A DNA stretch of 64,000 nucleotides from Virgibacillus siamensis (GCF_900162695.1 NZ_FUIH01000007.1:2976001-3040000); one strand, 5' to 3'; shown: positions 8,720 through 17,698, counted from the first letter of the stretch. Translations and numbers: made by a program. The notes: generated by a model not told the origin, from the sequence alone.

Positions 8720-8935
8720 TTATGCTAATTCAATGTCTGTAACGTTACGTTCGACAATCCGTGCACTTTTTATGGACAGCAGATCACCGCCGGATGAAGC
8801 AAAAGCGTTTTGGGCAATAATTTCATCCATGGCACTTTTTACAGCCGTCGGATCAACAGGTTCAACCGGCTTGTCCAATGAATAGGTCACTGTTTTCCCT
8901 TCAGCGTTAACAAATTTCAATTCAAGCTTTTTCAT
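8720..8935 (-). CDS. DUF2922 family protein (71 aa)
   Basis: This is a 71-residue protein with the DUF2922 pattern LELKFVNAEGKTVTYSLDKPVEPVDP at the N terminus and SIKSARIVERNVTDIEL at the C terminus. ATG 8935 is preferred over GTG 8938 because GGAGGT is then 6 bases away rather than 3. The function is unknown. It is the second gene of a two-gene unit with the DUF1659 gene 33 bp upstream. Confidence 0.8.
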   Translation of the reverse strand: MKKLELKFVNAEGKTVTYSLDKPVEPVDPTAVKSAMDEIIAQNAFASSGGDLLSIKSARIVERNVTDIELA

Positions 8936-8968
8936 CACGGTACCTCCTTCCCTTTATTATTTGTTCCG

Positions 8969-9193
8969 TTATGCCTGTGTAATGTCGGAGCTGTCATCCC
9001 GTTCAATGTTATAGAGCGGGCGCTGCTGAAGCCCTGCGACAGCCGTTGCGATTGCGAACAACTGGTCCGCTGTTGCCGAAATTTTAACATTGTTGAAGCT
9101 TTTGGACTTGTAGATTGTTTTGCCTGTCAGGATGTCATCTCCGTCGTCCAATACAAGTGTTAAACGGCTTGCAGTCATTTCTGCTACTGCCAT
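8969..9193 (-). CDS. DUF1659 family protein (74 aa)
   Basis: This is a 74-residue protein of the DUF1659 type, with SRLTLVLDDG, KTIYKSKSFNNVK and a C-terminal helix DQLFAIATAVAGLQ. ATG 9193 with GGGAGG 8 bases upstream is chosen over GTG 9202. The function is unknown. It heads the DUF1659-DUF2922 pair common in Bacillaceae. Repeat array B lies just upstream. Confidence 0.8.
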   Translation of the reverse strand: MAVAEMTASRLTLVLDDGDDILTGKTIYKSKSFNNVKISATADQLFAIATAVAGLQQRPLYNIERDDSSDITQA

Positions 9194-9280
9194 GTTCTCC
9201 ACCTCCCTTCACCCTATAATCGAAAGGAACAGTGAAAAGGTGGCATTCAAAAAATGCAATCGCCTGATTTTACCGGCGGT

Positions 9281-9406
9281 GCTGAATAATTCACGTTTCC
9301 CGCCGAACATTCGCTCGTAACCGCCGAACAATTCTCGCTACCCGCTGAACATTTGGCATTAGCCGCTGAACAATTCGCGTTTGCCGCCGAACCTATTTCG
9401 CAGCCC
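9281..9406. repeat. Degenerate tandem array B, six 21-bp units
   Basis: Units start at 9281, 9302, 9323, 9344, 9365 and 9386, each opening with GC[CT]GAA and ending in a pyrimidine-rich CC. The middle is variable. The array sits between the TauE terminator and the DUF1659 promoter side, in a tandem minus-strand context. Confidence 0.85.
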
Positions 9407-9416
9407 CCCATCAAAA

Positions 9417-9445
9417 ATCGCCACCCTTTCCTGTCAGGTGACGAT
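9417..9445 (-). terminator. Intrinsic terminator after TauE-like gene
   Basis: ATCGCCACC (9417-9425) pairs with GGTGACGAT (9437-9445), with one G-U in the minus-strand RNA, and is followed there by TTTTT. It ends the permease gene directly before array B. Confidence 0.75.
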
Positions 9446-9460
9446 AGTTTTATTACAGTA

Positions 9461-10177
9461 TTAAAATTGCTGTATAAATAGATAAATGCCGGAGAAAAGC
9501 AGCAGAATGTAAGTCAATTTACGAAACAGATCCTGGCTGATCCATTTAAAGAGCATTTGTCCCAGCACAAGCCCAATTATAACGATCGGCAAAGCAGTCA
9601 GACTTGATTCCCATACGTCACGGGTTGTCCCGGCAACGATCACCTGAATGACCAGGCTTATGGCATAAATCCATAAATAAAATGCAAGTGTTGTTCCCCG
9701 TAACGTTTCCTTGGATGTAGCTGTACCGGAAAAATACAATAATATCGGTGGACCGGGGATACCAATGCTTGTTGTAAATGCTCCCGATACACCGCCAATT
9801 ACCAAATCACGTCTGTCGCTCTGATGGATTCGAAATTTTAAAACCAGCAAGACCGTCAGCACAACAATCAGCAATCCAACCCCCAATTTCAACAGGGTCA
9901 TATCCATTATTAAAAAGATGGAAATTCCAACCGGCAACCCGATAAGACTGCCTGTAATGAAACGCTTTAAAATCCTTTTATCAATGTCATGTTTAATTTT
10001 TAAAATAAGTGCGATGGAAATAATCAGAGATAGAATCAGATTAATCTGTATTGCTTCACGCGGGTCAAAAAGCACAAGCAAAAATGGCGTTGCCACTATG
10101 GAAAACCCAAATCCCGTGCTTGTTTGCAGAACGGATGCAAGTAATATAATGACTGAAAATAGAATAATTGTTTCCAC
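9461..10177 (-). CDS. TauE/SafE family membrane permease
   Basis: This 238-residue polytopic protein has about eight hydrophobic segments. The N-terminal LQTSTGFGFSIVATPF and the internal repeat GGVSGAFTTSIGIPGPPILLY are the paired signatures of the TauE/SafE (DUF81) sulfite/organosulfonate exporter family. It probably moves an anion across the cytoplasmic membrane; the substrate cannot be told. The start is GTG 10177, with GGCAGGTG upstream. It is a single-gene unit with its own terminator. Confidence 0.85.
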   Translation of the reverse strand: METIILFSVIILLASVLQTSTGFGFSIVATPFLLVLFDPREAIQINLILSLIISIALILKIKHDIDKRILKRFITGSLIGLPVGISIFLIMDMTLLKLGVGLLIVVLTVLLVLKFRIHQSDRRDLVIGGVSGAFTTSIGIPGPPILLYFSGTATSKETLRGTTLAFYLWIYAISLVIQVIVAGTTRDVWESSLTALPIVIIGLVLGQMLFKWISQDLFRKLTYILLLFSGIYLFIQQF

Positions 10178-10317
10178 ATGAACACCTGCCAGTTTCGTAT
10201 GTCTACCATATCCAGTTTACCAAATCGATTGTTTCACTGATATCAAAATATGAACTAAAAATATTCTCCTTTGAATATGGTAAACTTGGAACAGATATAG
10301 AACAAGGAGGATTCCGT

Positions 10318-10515
10318 ATGAAAAAATTCTATAAATCCACCAGGGAAAAACAATTAGCCGGTGTTTTAGGTGGGCTGAGTGAAATTTATAACCTGGAAGT
10401 AAGTATACTGCGGATTATCACGGTAATATTGGCGTTTCTAACCAGCGGATTTTTTATTTTAATTTACATTATCGCAGCAATTGTATTGCCAACAGATAAC
10501 GATTTGTATCAATGA
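10318..10515 (+). CDS. PspC-domain membrane protein (65 aa)
   Basis: ATG 10318 follows AAGGAGG. The 65 residues comprise only a PspC domain: FYKSTREKQLAGVLGGLSE, a short linker, then a hydrophobic helix ending IVLPTDN. PspC domains occur in phage-shock envelope-stress systems and in many stand-alone Bacillaceae proteins. No pspA or liaF-like partner is adjacent. A terminator follows at once, so the gene is monocistronic. Confidence 0.85.
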   Translation: MKKFYKSTREKQLAGVLGGLSEIYNLEVSILRIITVILAFLTSGFFILIYIIAAIVLPTDNDLYQ

Positions 10516-10518
10516 TCA

Positions 10519-10548
10519 CAGCGCTTGGACGGCATCATCCAAGCGCTG
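10519..10548 (+). terminator. Intrinsic terminator after PspC gene
   Basis: CAGCGCTTGGA (10519-10529) pairs perfectly with TCCAAGCGCTG (10538-10548), followed by CTTTTTAA. Confidence 0.85.
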
Positions 10549-10565
10549 CTTTTTAATGTACAGCA

Positions 10566-11801
10566 TTATGCACGGATCCACTTCCAAATTTCAGCAGGTG
10601 TAGCATTTTTACCATACATAAGAATCCCTGTCTTAAATATTTTCCCGGCAATTTTCATGCAGATCCAAATGCTGACAAGAAGAATCACCAGTGAAATAAT
10701 GATTTGAACAGTCGGGATGTCATCTAAAATAGCCAGTCTCAATAATAGTACCCCAGGTGCCGTGAACGGTATATATGAGCCAATTTGTGCAACCAGTCCT
10801 GCCGCATCGCTTATTACCGGTCCGATAAAAACAAATGGAAGAAACGGCAGCATCATCACCATGCCCTGGAAGTTCCCTGTTGCTGTCATATCTGCCATCG
10901 TAGCTCCGACACCGACAAATATCGCAGCAAACAGGAAATAGCCTAGGATAGCAATAAAGATATACAAAATTAATTCTGGTACTAACAAATACTCCAAAAT
11001 TGGAACGTCAAGTTTCCAAACGCTGATTGGTACGGCAAAGGCAAGGAAGACAACTGCCTGGAACATTCCCAAAATAAAATAGCCAATAATTTTACCCTGC
11101 ATTAGTTCCCCTGGTGTCAACGATGAGAGAATGATTTCCGCAATTTTATCTTTCTTTTCATTGGACGCGCTTTGGAAAATATACATACCTGAAAATACGA
11201 TGGAAAGTAAAATAATGCCCGCAAACGCAACCGGCACCACCCGCTCCAGTGCATCTCCACTAAACGGACCGGACTGATCCGAATCCCCGCCTTCCTTTAT
11301 GTCTTCTGCGGATGTTTCCTTGAAATGGATCCCTTTTGATACAGCGGCAAGTTGTTCATCTGATAATCCGCTTTGCTTTAACTGGGAAATACGAATCGGT
11401 CCTGTAAGAATTTGAACCTGCTGCATAAACGTGTTTTCCATATCGTCACTTGTGTAAACAGGGATTGTACCGCTGTTCAGCGTATCCCCGGTCAGAAAGA
11501 TATATGCTGTATGTTCAGCATCAGCAAGTTCTTCCTCCAATTGGTCTTCCCCAATATCCGTTTTTTGGATATCCCAGTTGAGATCCTGCTGTTCAACTAT
11601 TTTCTGTAATGTATTATATAAATTCAGTTCGTCATGAATAAACACGCTGGTTGTTTCCGGTTCCGAATCATCACTGAACAGACTTCCGAAAAACATGAAT
11701 CCCAGGAATATGACCGGCGTTAAAAACAAACCAATCAGAAACGATTTGTTTTTCATATTCCGCTTAATCTCCCATTTAGCAACTTTCATGGCATTACGCA
11801 T
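10566..11801 (-). CDS. ABC-2 type exporter permease (YhaP/NatB-like)
   Basis: This 411-residue membrane subunit has one N-terminal span (SFLIGLFLTPVIFLGFMFFG), a large extracytoplasmic loop (about residues 45-210) and five to six C-terminal spans with EKKDKIAEIILSSLTPGELMQGKI, typical of NatB/YhaP-type ABC-2 permeases. ATG 11801 overlaps the stop of the ATPase gene (ATGCGTAA), implying translational coupling. Together they form an exporter; related pairs export Na+ or lipophilic compounds, but the substrate here is unknown. Confidence 0.85.
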   Translation of the reverse strand: MRNAMKVAKWEIKRNMKNKSFLIGLFLTPVIFLGFMFFGSLFSDDSEPETTSVFIHDELNLYNTLQKIVEQQDLNWDIQKTDIGEDQLEEELADAEHTAYIFLTGDTLNSGTIPVYTSDDMENTFMQQVQILTGPIRISQLKQSGLSDEQLAAVSKGIHFKETSAEDIKEGGDSDQSGPFSGDALERVVPVAFAGIILLSIVFSGMYIFQSASNEKKDKIAEIILSSLTPGELMQGKIIGYFILGMFQAVVFLAFAVPISVWKLDVPILEYLLVPELILYIFIAILGYFLFAAIFVGVGATMADMTATGNFQGMVMMLPFLPFVFIGPVISDAAGLVAQIGSYIPFTAPGVLLLRLAILDDIPTVQIIISLVILLVSIWICMKIAGKIFKTGILMYGKNATPAEIWKWIRA

Positions 11802-12720
11802 GGACCTCACCCGCTTCCTGAAGCAAATTTTTATCTGTCGCGATATCAATGAATATTTCGTGCAAGGAGATACGGTCAATGGACAATTCGTGAATCATCA
11901 GACTGTCCGGAAGATTTTTTAACCATACAGCTGCTTCTACATCTTTGGACAAATATAATGTGGAAGTTTCCTCAGTCTGTTCAACACGCTGAACATCAGG
12001 AAGATTTTCCAGAAGCTGTACATCATTTTTGCCGCGAATGGTGCATTTAAAATTGGCATACTCGGTTTTCACATCATCCATGTTTCCATAAATAACTTTT
12101 TGTCCGTCTGCCATCATGAATAGACGATCACACATTTCCTCCACCAGATTCATTTGATGAGAGGATAATAAAATTGCAGTTCCCTTTTCAGCCAGGTTAC
12201 GAATTTCCTGTTTAAACAATTCCTGGCTGACCGGGTCCAACCCCGAGAAAGGTTCATCCAAAATCAATAGTTCCGGTTCATGAATAATCGAGGCAATGAA
12301 TTGCACTTTTTGCCCCATTCCTTTTGACAATTCTTCTACAGAAACGTTGTCCTTTCCTTCCAAATCAAATTTCTTTAAGTAATCGAGCGCGCGTTCTTTC
12401 GCCTTTTTCAATGGATAATCCTTCAACTCAGCTAAATAAAGCAGAATATCCATCACCTTGACATTTTTATACAACCCCCGCTCCTCCGGTAAATAACCGA
12501 TTTTATGGCGCGGTATTTTATCATAACCCTGGAAGGATATCATGCCGGCATCCGGATACATGATTCCCATGATATTACGGATAGTAGTTGACTTGCCTGC
12601 ACCATTCGGACCGAGAATGGCCATAATCTCCCCTTTTCGTACGTCAAAGGAAATTTTCTTCAGTATTTGTTTTTCCTTAAACGATTTTTCCAGTGCATCC
12701 ACTGTAAGGACTGTGTCCAT
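11794..12720 (-). CDS. ABC exporter ATP-binding subunit (YhaQ/NatA-like)
   Basis: This 308-residue nucleotide-binding subunit shows Walker A GPNGAGKST (about residue 38), the signature LSKGMGQK, Walker B LLILDEP and the switch histidine in LLSSHQMN. A C-terminal extension of about 90 residues follows the core, as in NatA/YhaQ proteins. ATG 12720 is preceded by AGAGGGGG. It powers the permease encoded by the overlapping downstream gene. Confidence 0.9.
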   Translation of the reverse strand: MDTVLTVDALEKSFKEKQILKKISFDVRKGEIMAILGPNGAGKSTTIRNIMGIMYPDAGMISFQGYDKIPRHKIGYLPEERGLYKNVKVMDILLYLAELKDYPLKKAKERALDYLKKFDLEGKDNVSVEELSKGMGQKVQFIASIIHEPELLILDEPFSGLDPVSQELFKQEIRNLAEKGTAILLSSHQMNLVEEMCDRLFMMADGQKVIYGNMDDVKTEYANFKCTIRGKNDVQLLENLPDVQRVEQTEETSTLYLSKDVEAAVWLKNLPDSLMIHELSIDRISLHEIFIDIATDKNLLQEAGEVHA

Positions 12721-12951
12721 AAAAATATTCCCCCTCTATTACAGATGATTAATATATTTGATTGCCTGAAACTGTCATTATTCTATACGTGTCACGCATA
12801 GAAATGGTTCCAATGTATTTGAATCTATTGTGCGAATTTGTAAAAATTGAAATCAAATTGTTTCCAAACTGTAAAGAAAATGTTACAATACAATTTGCTT
12901 ACATAGATTCCTATTTTATTTTAATTGAAATGGACAGCAGGAAGGTGAACA

Positions 12952-13173
12952 ATGATGGGATGGGGCCTGACAATGGTGGCAATGGCATCATTATTTTTGG
13001 CAGTTTATCTATTGAAAAAAAATCCGAATATAAGTCTGATAATCGCAGCGGTTGTCCCCTTTGTCTGCTTTTATTTCCTTGGCAGCCTGGGTTATGAGAC
13101 AATATTCATCGTATTTGCAAGTATCATCGTGATATTTATGAATTTCCAAAATAGAGAAACGGGTGAAAGCTGA
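12952..13173 (+). CDS. Small two-span membrane protein (73 aa)
   Basis: ATG 12952 has GGAAGGTG upstream. The 73 residues hold two or three hydrophobic segments (LTMVAMASLFLAVYLL; LIIAAVVPFVCFYFLG; IFIVFASIIVIFM) joined by short charged turns. No family is recognised. The gene has its own terminator, supporting real expression. Confidence 0.65.
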   Translation: MMGWGLTMVAMASLFLAVYLLKKNPNISLIIAAVVPFVCFYFLGSLGYETIFIVFASIIVIFMNFQNRETGES

Positions 13174-13193
13174 TTGGACAATCCAATCAGCTT
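13167..13193 (+). terminator. Intrinsic terminator after small membrane protein
   Basis: A perfect 12-bp stem, AAGCTGATTGGA (13167-13178) with TCCAATCAGCTT (13182-13193), is followed by TTTT. It overlaps the stop codon of the gene before it and precedes array C. Confidence 0.85.
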
Positions 13194-13221
13194 TTTTCAT
13201 GCTTTGGGATTCTATCTTTTT

Positions 13222-13400
13222 GAATGGGTCCCTGTCTTGATGAGAATATGATTGTTTGCTGAATCGCTGCATTTCTTTGGGAAGGACTGTATTTTCCTGC
13301 GAAGGCTTGTATTTTTCGATGAAAGACTGTATTTCCCAGTGAACGCTCGTTTTATTCACTAACGGATCGTATTTCATCGTGAACGCCCGTATTTTTTGGA
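13222..13400. repeat. Degenerate tandem array C, 20-bp units
   Basis: Seven units start at 13261, 13281, 13301, 13321, 13341, 13361 and 13381, each exactly 20 bp, with the consensus GAA.G..[CT]GTATTT. Two more decayed units precede them (13222, 13242). It lies between a terminator and the superoxide dismutase gene, both on plus. The 20-bp period rules out a coding repeat. Confidence 0.85.
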
Positions 13401-13478
13401 ACAATCGTGATGATAATGTATATCCTTTCCAATTTGGCACAAGCTAGTGCTGAAAATGGACAAAGGAGAATCATAACA

Positions 13479-14036
13479 ATGACGAAATGGTTAATTTTTT
13501 TACCGCTGGGGCTTTTTCTGATGCTTGGTGTATGGGCTGCGGATCAACAACCGCCTACAAGTGCCCATGAGATGGAGGAACCTGCCGAATCGGTGGACGT
13601 TACACTCTACAATAAAGACAAAGAAAAAGTCGGAACCGCGGTACTCAAGCAATTGCACGGCAAAGTCAGCATTTCACTGGCTGCGCACAACCTTCCACCA
13701 GGTGAACATGGATTCCATATTCATGAAACCGGGGTTTGTGAGCCGCCTGACTTTGAATCAGCTGGCGGGCATTTTAATCCGACCAATGCGGAACATGGTT
13801 TTAAAAATCCAAAAGGTCCTCATGCCGGCGATCTGCCGAATATTAAGGTGAATAAAAAAGGTGATGTTCAAGCAAAAGGAACCAATGACATGGTAACGTT
13901 GATTGAAGGGAAAAAGAATTCCCTGCTTGATGATGACGGTTCAGCACTTATCATTCATGCAAAACCGGACGATTATATTTCACAGCCATCCGGTAATGCC
14001 GGTGAGCGGATTGCCTGTGGTGTGATTGAAAAGTAA
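13479..14036 (+). CDS. Exported Cu/Zn superoxide dismutase
   Basis: This is a 185-residue SodC-type protein. A hydrophobic N-terminal signal (WLIFLPLGLFLMLGVWA) ends in a probable signal peptidase I site; there is no lipobox cysteine, unlike B. subtilis YojM. Copper and zinc ligands are visible in HGFHIHE, AGGHFNP, GPHAGDLPNI and ALIIHAKPDD, and the active-site arginine in GERIACG. It dismutates superoxide outside the membrane. ATG 13479 follows AAAGGAGA at slightly long spacing. A strong terminator ends the single-gene unit. Confidence 0.9.
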   Translation: MTKWLIFLPLGLFLMLGVWAADQQPPTSAHEMEEPAESVDVTLYNKDKEKVGTAVLKQLHGKVSISLAAHNLPPGEHGFHIHETGVCEPPDFESAGGHFNPTNAEHGFKNPKGPHAGDLPNIKVNKKGDVQAKGTNDMVTLIEGKKNSLLDDDGSALIIHAKPDDYISQPSGNAGERIACGVIEK

Positions 14037-14040
14037 AGGA

Positions 14041-14077
14041 GAACACAAAAACGCTCCATTCGAGCGTTTTTGTGTTC
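14041..14077 (+). terminator. Intrinsic terminator after superoxide dismutase
   Basis: A perfect 16-bp stem (14041-14056 with 14062-14077, 5-nt loop) contains A5/T5 runs, so it could also work on the minus strand. Confidence 0.85.
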
Positions 14078-14151
14078 CCCAGAATTCAAATTATTTCTCC
14101 GAATATAACGGGAGTGATACTGCCCTGTGATCGCATGTGATCCGTATTAGA

Positions 14152-14595
14152 TTACTGTTCCGTTAGACTGTGCCTGAACACATAACTTACTTTAGCATAG
14201 TCCATTTTCTTCTCATAGAAGCGGTGAGCATCCTCCCGCTGCAAACCTGAGGAGAGTGCAACACTTTCATAGTTATGTTCTTCTGCCCATGTATGAACGA
14301 ACGAAAGCAGTCTCTCACCGTGCCCATTTGAACGGACGCCGGCATCCGTTACCAGATCACAAACCCAGACGAATCTGCCGTAGTACAGGGTGATCATCGG
14401 TTTGAATCCCACAACAGCGGCAAGTTGGTTGTCCATATACAACGCAAACATCCGATAATGATCATTCGCCATTGCATCCTGCACCAAATCAAGATAAGTC
14501 GGTTCATCAAGATGTTTTCGCAATTGACGCATGACGGGAAATGCCGCCATAATCTCTTCGTCTGTTTGAAGTTCATTTATCTGTATGGTCTGCAT
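14152..14595 (-). CDS. GNAT family N-acetyltransferase
   Basis: The 147-residue protein has the GNAT fold: VCDLVTDAGVRSNGHGERLL is the beta4/acetyl-CoA loop (R/Q-x-x-G-x-G), and SGLQREDAHRFYEKKMDY is the C-terminal part of the fold. The acceptor is unknown. ATG 14595 follows AAAGGACG. It is the last gene of a likely three-gene minus-strand unit with the DUF1801 gene and eutH upstream. Confidence 0.85.
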   Translation of the reverse strand: MQTIQINELQTDEEIMAAFPVMRQLRKHLDEPTYLDLVQDAMANDHYRMFALYMDNQLAAVVGFKPMITLYYGRFVWVCDLVTDAGVRSNGHGERLLSFVHTWAEEHNYESVALSSGLQREDAHRFYEKKMDYAKVSYVFRHSLTEQ

Positions 14596-14614
14596 AATCT
14601 TCGTCCTTTCGTTA

Positions 14615-15034
14615 TTATTCCGGATAGGTTTCCTGTAAAAAACGGACGGATTGGCTGATCAATGCTCTTAATATTTCCACATCAATATCTGCGAGCTTAT
14701 TAATATACACACATGCTTTCCCTGTCTTATGCTTGCCCAGTTGGCCGAGCAATTCTTCACGCCTGGTATCGCCTGTCGCAAGGTATAGACTGAACCTGGC
14801 TTTTCCCGGAGAAAAACCAACAAGCGGCGCATCACCTTCATGCCCTGACGCATATTTATAGTGATACCGTCCAAATCCAATAATTCTTGAGCCCCACATG
14901 GATGCCTCATAACCGGTTGTTTCGGCGAAAATATCCAGTAATCGAAAAGCATCATCACGCTTTCTTTCATGCTCGACTGTTTCAATGAATGCAATCACAC
15001 TGTCATCATTTGGCTTTGTCTTTAATTCATACAT
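14615..15034 (-). CDS. DUF1801 domain protein
   Basis: A 139-residue protein of the DUF1801 (YdhG/iron-chaperone-like fold) family: RDDAFRLLDIFAETTGYEASMWG, then IIGFGRYHYKYASG and VGFSPGKARFSLYL. The biochemical role is undefined. Its ATG at 15034 overlaps the stop of eutH (15027-15029), indicating coupling. Confidence 0.8.
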   Translation of the reverse strand: MYELKTKPNDDSVIAFIETVEHERKRDDAFRLLDIFAETTGYEASMWGSRIIGFGRYHYKYASGHEGDAPLVGFSPGKARFSLYLATGDTRREELLGQLGKHKTGKACVYINKLADIDVEILRALISQSVRFLQETYPE

Positions 15035-16127
15035 TTACAGTATCACCCCTGTTATCCGATTTTGGTGTAGTCAGGATTGCCAGCAGAACCGCACTGATTC
15101 CGCCTGCAAGTTTTCCCACTATCAGAGCAAATACGATTTCTCTATTAATTCCTGCCACAAATCCTAAATGGCTGCCAAATACAAACGCCCCGCTGACTGC
15201 AAATGCAATATTAACCACTTTCCCGCGCGGCTCCATATCATTCACAAGTACAAGCATTGGAATAGTGTGGGCAAGTGAGGCTACCAGTCCAGTCGTTGAA
15301 GTATTGCTGATTCCCAATATGTCGCCAACCCTTCGCAATGGTCTTTGGAATACTTTTGAAATAAATGCAACCATAGGAAAAGCACCTGCCAGGAAAATCG
15401 CTATCATTCCGATGATCTGGATTCCTTCCTTGATTGGCAGCATATTTTCAATCAACGTGATACCGGTCAGCGTCTCGACAATAATGGCTGCCAGTCCGCC
15501 AATCGCGATAATTTCAATGAATTTGCCGAAAATAGAGAAACCATAAATCATCTGTTCCGTCTTTTTCCATAAACCGATGGCGATAAGGATTGAAAACAAA
15601 ATTGTCGGAAGCAGGTTTTTCAACATCATAACTAAACCCATTCCACCGGCAAGACCGCCAATAAGGCAGCCGAACGGAACCGTCATCAGTCCTAGCAGGA
15701 TTCCTTTAGCAAAATATGGATGATCCTCTTTTTTAATAATGCCAAGTGACACGGGAATTGTGAAGACAATGGTTGGTCCCATCATGGTGCCAAGGAATAC
15801 CCATGAAAAAAGTTCAGATTCCGCACTGATGGACATTTCCTGTGCAAGAGAGTATCCGCCCATGTCGATTGCTAAGATTGTATTTGCAAATGCAGCAGGA
15901 TCTGCTCCAATTAACCGGTATACTGGTGCAACAATCGGGGTCAGCAACCCGGCAATTACCGGGGAAAGCGAAATGATGCCAACCATCGCAAGGGTTAATG
16001 TTCCCATTGCCATAAATCCCTCGGTAAACCGCTCTCCTAAACCGAGTTTATTTCCGATACATTTATCAAGTGCACCAAGGCACATAAATCCAACTACAAT
16101 AAAAATTATTATGTCGTTAATTCCCAT
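15027..16127 (-). CDS. eutH: EutH-type ethanolamine permease
   Basis: This is a 366-residue membrane protein with about ten spans. MGINDIIIFIVVGFMCLGALDKCIGN and ILAIDMGGYSLAQEMS are characteristic of EutH, which carries ethanolamine into the cell. ATG 16127, with GGAG 7 bases upstream, fits better than ATG 16139, which abuts its Shine-Dalgarno. No ammonia-lyase or microcompartment genes are near, so the protein may serve phospholipid-derived ethanolamine uptake alone. Confidence 0.88.
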   Translation of the reverse strand: MGINDIIIFIVVGFMCLGALDKCIGNKLGLGERFTEGFMAMGTLTLAMVGIISLSPVIAGLLTPIVAPVYRLIGADPAAFANTILAIDMGGYSLAQEMSISAESELFSWVFLGTMMGPTIVFTIPVSLGIIKKEDHPYFAKGILLGLMTVPFGCLIGGLAGGMGLVMMLKNLLPTILFSILIAIGLWKKTEQMIYGFSIFGKFIEIIAIGGLAAIIVETLTGITLIENMLPIKEGIQIIGMIAIFLAGAFPMVAFISKVFQRPLRRVGDILGISNTSTTGLVASLAHTIPMLVLVNDMEPRGKVVNIAFAVSGAFVFGSHLGFVAGINREIVFALIVGKLAGGISAVLLAILTTPKSDNRGDTVNV

Positions 16128-16252
16128 GTCTGTCTCCATTCCTGATGTGTGAAGCTTTTATGCGCATCATCATATTGTTTCAGACACTTACAATATCATA
16201 ATCGTAACCATATTGTCCCGGATCATCAATGCAAAGCTGCCTTTCTGCAAGT

Positions 16253-16747
16253 TTAATTATATAATGCTTCAATATCCTCAGGAGGAAGCAAGTCAGTATC
16301 TGCAGGAATATAGCGCATCTGACGGGCCATCGAAACAATTTGACCTTTATGGTGAAATTCGTGGGTAATTGTATGTGTGAACAGCCACAACGGGGACAAT
16401 ACAGCCTTATCTCCGTGCCATGTACGTTCCAAACCTTCACCATATCTCCCCTCATAGGTTTCCAAAAACCGGAGCATCAGCATATTTACCTGTTCGAATA
16501 CCTCTCGCATTTCTTTGACATTCTGAACCATACCCGGTTCCACTGGGGTCAGATTTTCTTGCATACCGAATTTAGCAAGCCAATTTTGGTAACATTCCGC
16601 CACATGCACATGCAGATTCCGAACCGATCCCCAACCAAATCCCTCCACCTTTCTCGTATAATCTTTCGGATCCAATGTTTCACAAAACCGAAACAAAGAC
16701 TCTCTTGTGTGTCTGACTAAATTATACTGCTCCTTTAATACATTCAA
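16253..16747 (-). CDS. DinB superfamily protein (164 aa)
   Basis: This is a four-helix DinB/YfiT-like protein. Metal-binding histidines are seen in LHVHVAECYQNW and HEFHHKGQI. The family includes thiol-dependent S-transferases (bacillithiol-type), but many members are uncharacterised. The start is TTG 16747, with AAGGAG 8 bases upstream; no in-frame ATG fits better. A second DinB-type gene lies at 41001. Confidence 0.8.
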   Translation of the reverse strand: MNVLKEQYNLVRHTRESLFRFCETLDPKDYTRKVEGFGWGSVRNLHVHVAECYQNWLAKFGMQENLTPVEPGMVQNVKEMREVFEQVNMLMLRFLETYEGRYGEGLERTWHGDKAVLSPLWLFTHTITHEFHHKGQIVSMARQMRYIPADTDLLPPEDIEALYN

Positions 16748-16759
16748 TGGAAAAACTCC

Positions 16760-16855
16760 TTATTTTTTATTTTTAAATACATCAAACAAGTAAAACGAAA
16801 AGAATATAAAATAAATGATGCCAACTGCCAGAAATACCTGAACAAGAAAATCCAT
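16760..16855 (-). CDS. Putative 31-aa membrane peptide
   Basis: ATG 16855 is preceded by GGGGGG, and 31 codons run to TAA 12 bp upstream of the DinB start. Almost the whole peptide is one hydrophobic helix (FLVQVFLAVGIIYFIFFSFYLF) ending in a basic KNKK tail. The position suggests co-transcription with the DinB gene. There is no recognised family. Confidence 0.4.
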   Translation of the reverse strand: MDFLVQVFLAVGIIYFIFFSFYLFDVFKNKK

Positions 16856-17128
16856 GGAATCCCCCCTGAATTCGTACCTTTTTCCTTCTGTTTCATATGT
16901 ATTCAGACGGGAAGCGCCTTATTTCACAATCATTTGCTCTTCCATTACATATTCAATAAAAAATGGCAAAATCCTTTTAAAATTCCCCGAAAATGATCAA
17001 ATGCTGTGTTATGATGGGCGTATAATTCCAGGCGGAGGAAAGCAACGTGGATCCTGAACACGATCCAGGAGTGGTCAAAACAAGCAATATTAACTTTTGA
17101 ATGGATTCCAAAAGGAAGGAGTTTGAAT

Positions 17129-17566
17129 ATGAATATAACATTACAAAACGGGATGTCATTACAAGTCCGGAAATACCGGGAAACTGATTTTGAAACCATT
17201 CAACACTTAAATGCCGTTGAAGGCTGGAACAATCTTGTTGAAAAGAAAATGGATACAATGCGGGCTTGGAACAATTCTAACATTGCCTATTTAGTGCTTG
17301 ATGGTGATCAAATTATCGGTTACATCCGGGGAATGACAGATACAGCGGTAACACTTTTTATTTGCGAAGTAATCATCGAGAAAGAATATCGTGGTCAGGG
17401 AATTGGTCAGAAATTGCTGGCATTCATTCACAGTCTATATCCCTCTACCAGAATGGAACTTCTGGCTGCAAGCAGTTCCCAGTCCTTTTATAAGCAATTG
17501 GATTATCGTCCATTTTACGGCTACCGAAAAACGTTTGCGGAATGGAACGCCACTGAAAAGAATTAA
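17129..17566 (+). CDS. GNAT family N-acetyltransferase
   Basis: A 145-residue GNAT protein with CEVIIEKEYRGQGIGQKLL (acetyl-CoA pyrophosphate loop Q/R-G-x-G) and SSSQSFYKQLDYRPFYGYRK at the C terminus. ATG 17129 is chosen because GGAAGGAG is then 7 bases upstream; TTG 17123 is a less likely start. The substrate is unknown. It lies alone before the amidase gene. Confidence 0.85.
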   Translation: MNITLQNGMSLQVRKYRETDFETIQHLNAVEGWNNLVEKKMDTMRAWNNSNIAYLVLDGDQIIGYIRGMTDTAVTLFICEVIIEKEYRGQGIGQKLLAFIHSLYPSTRMELLAASSSQSFYKQLDYRPFYGYRKTFAEWNATEKN

Positions 17567-17698
17567 ATTTTTACTCCATGGAAACCTTATATTTTCCTAT
17601 TTTCTCATAGTACTTTTGTGCGAATTTTGTAGAATATTAGTTTAGTATCTGGTCATAGGGGCAATTATCATATAGTATAATATAAAGGAGGTGTCTAC

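Noticed and set aside
17048..17067. TGGATC/GATCCA hairpin in the leader of the acetyltransferase gene
   Set aside because: Only 6 bp with no aptamer, T-box or terminator features around it.
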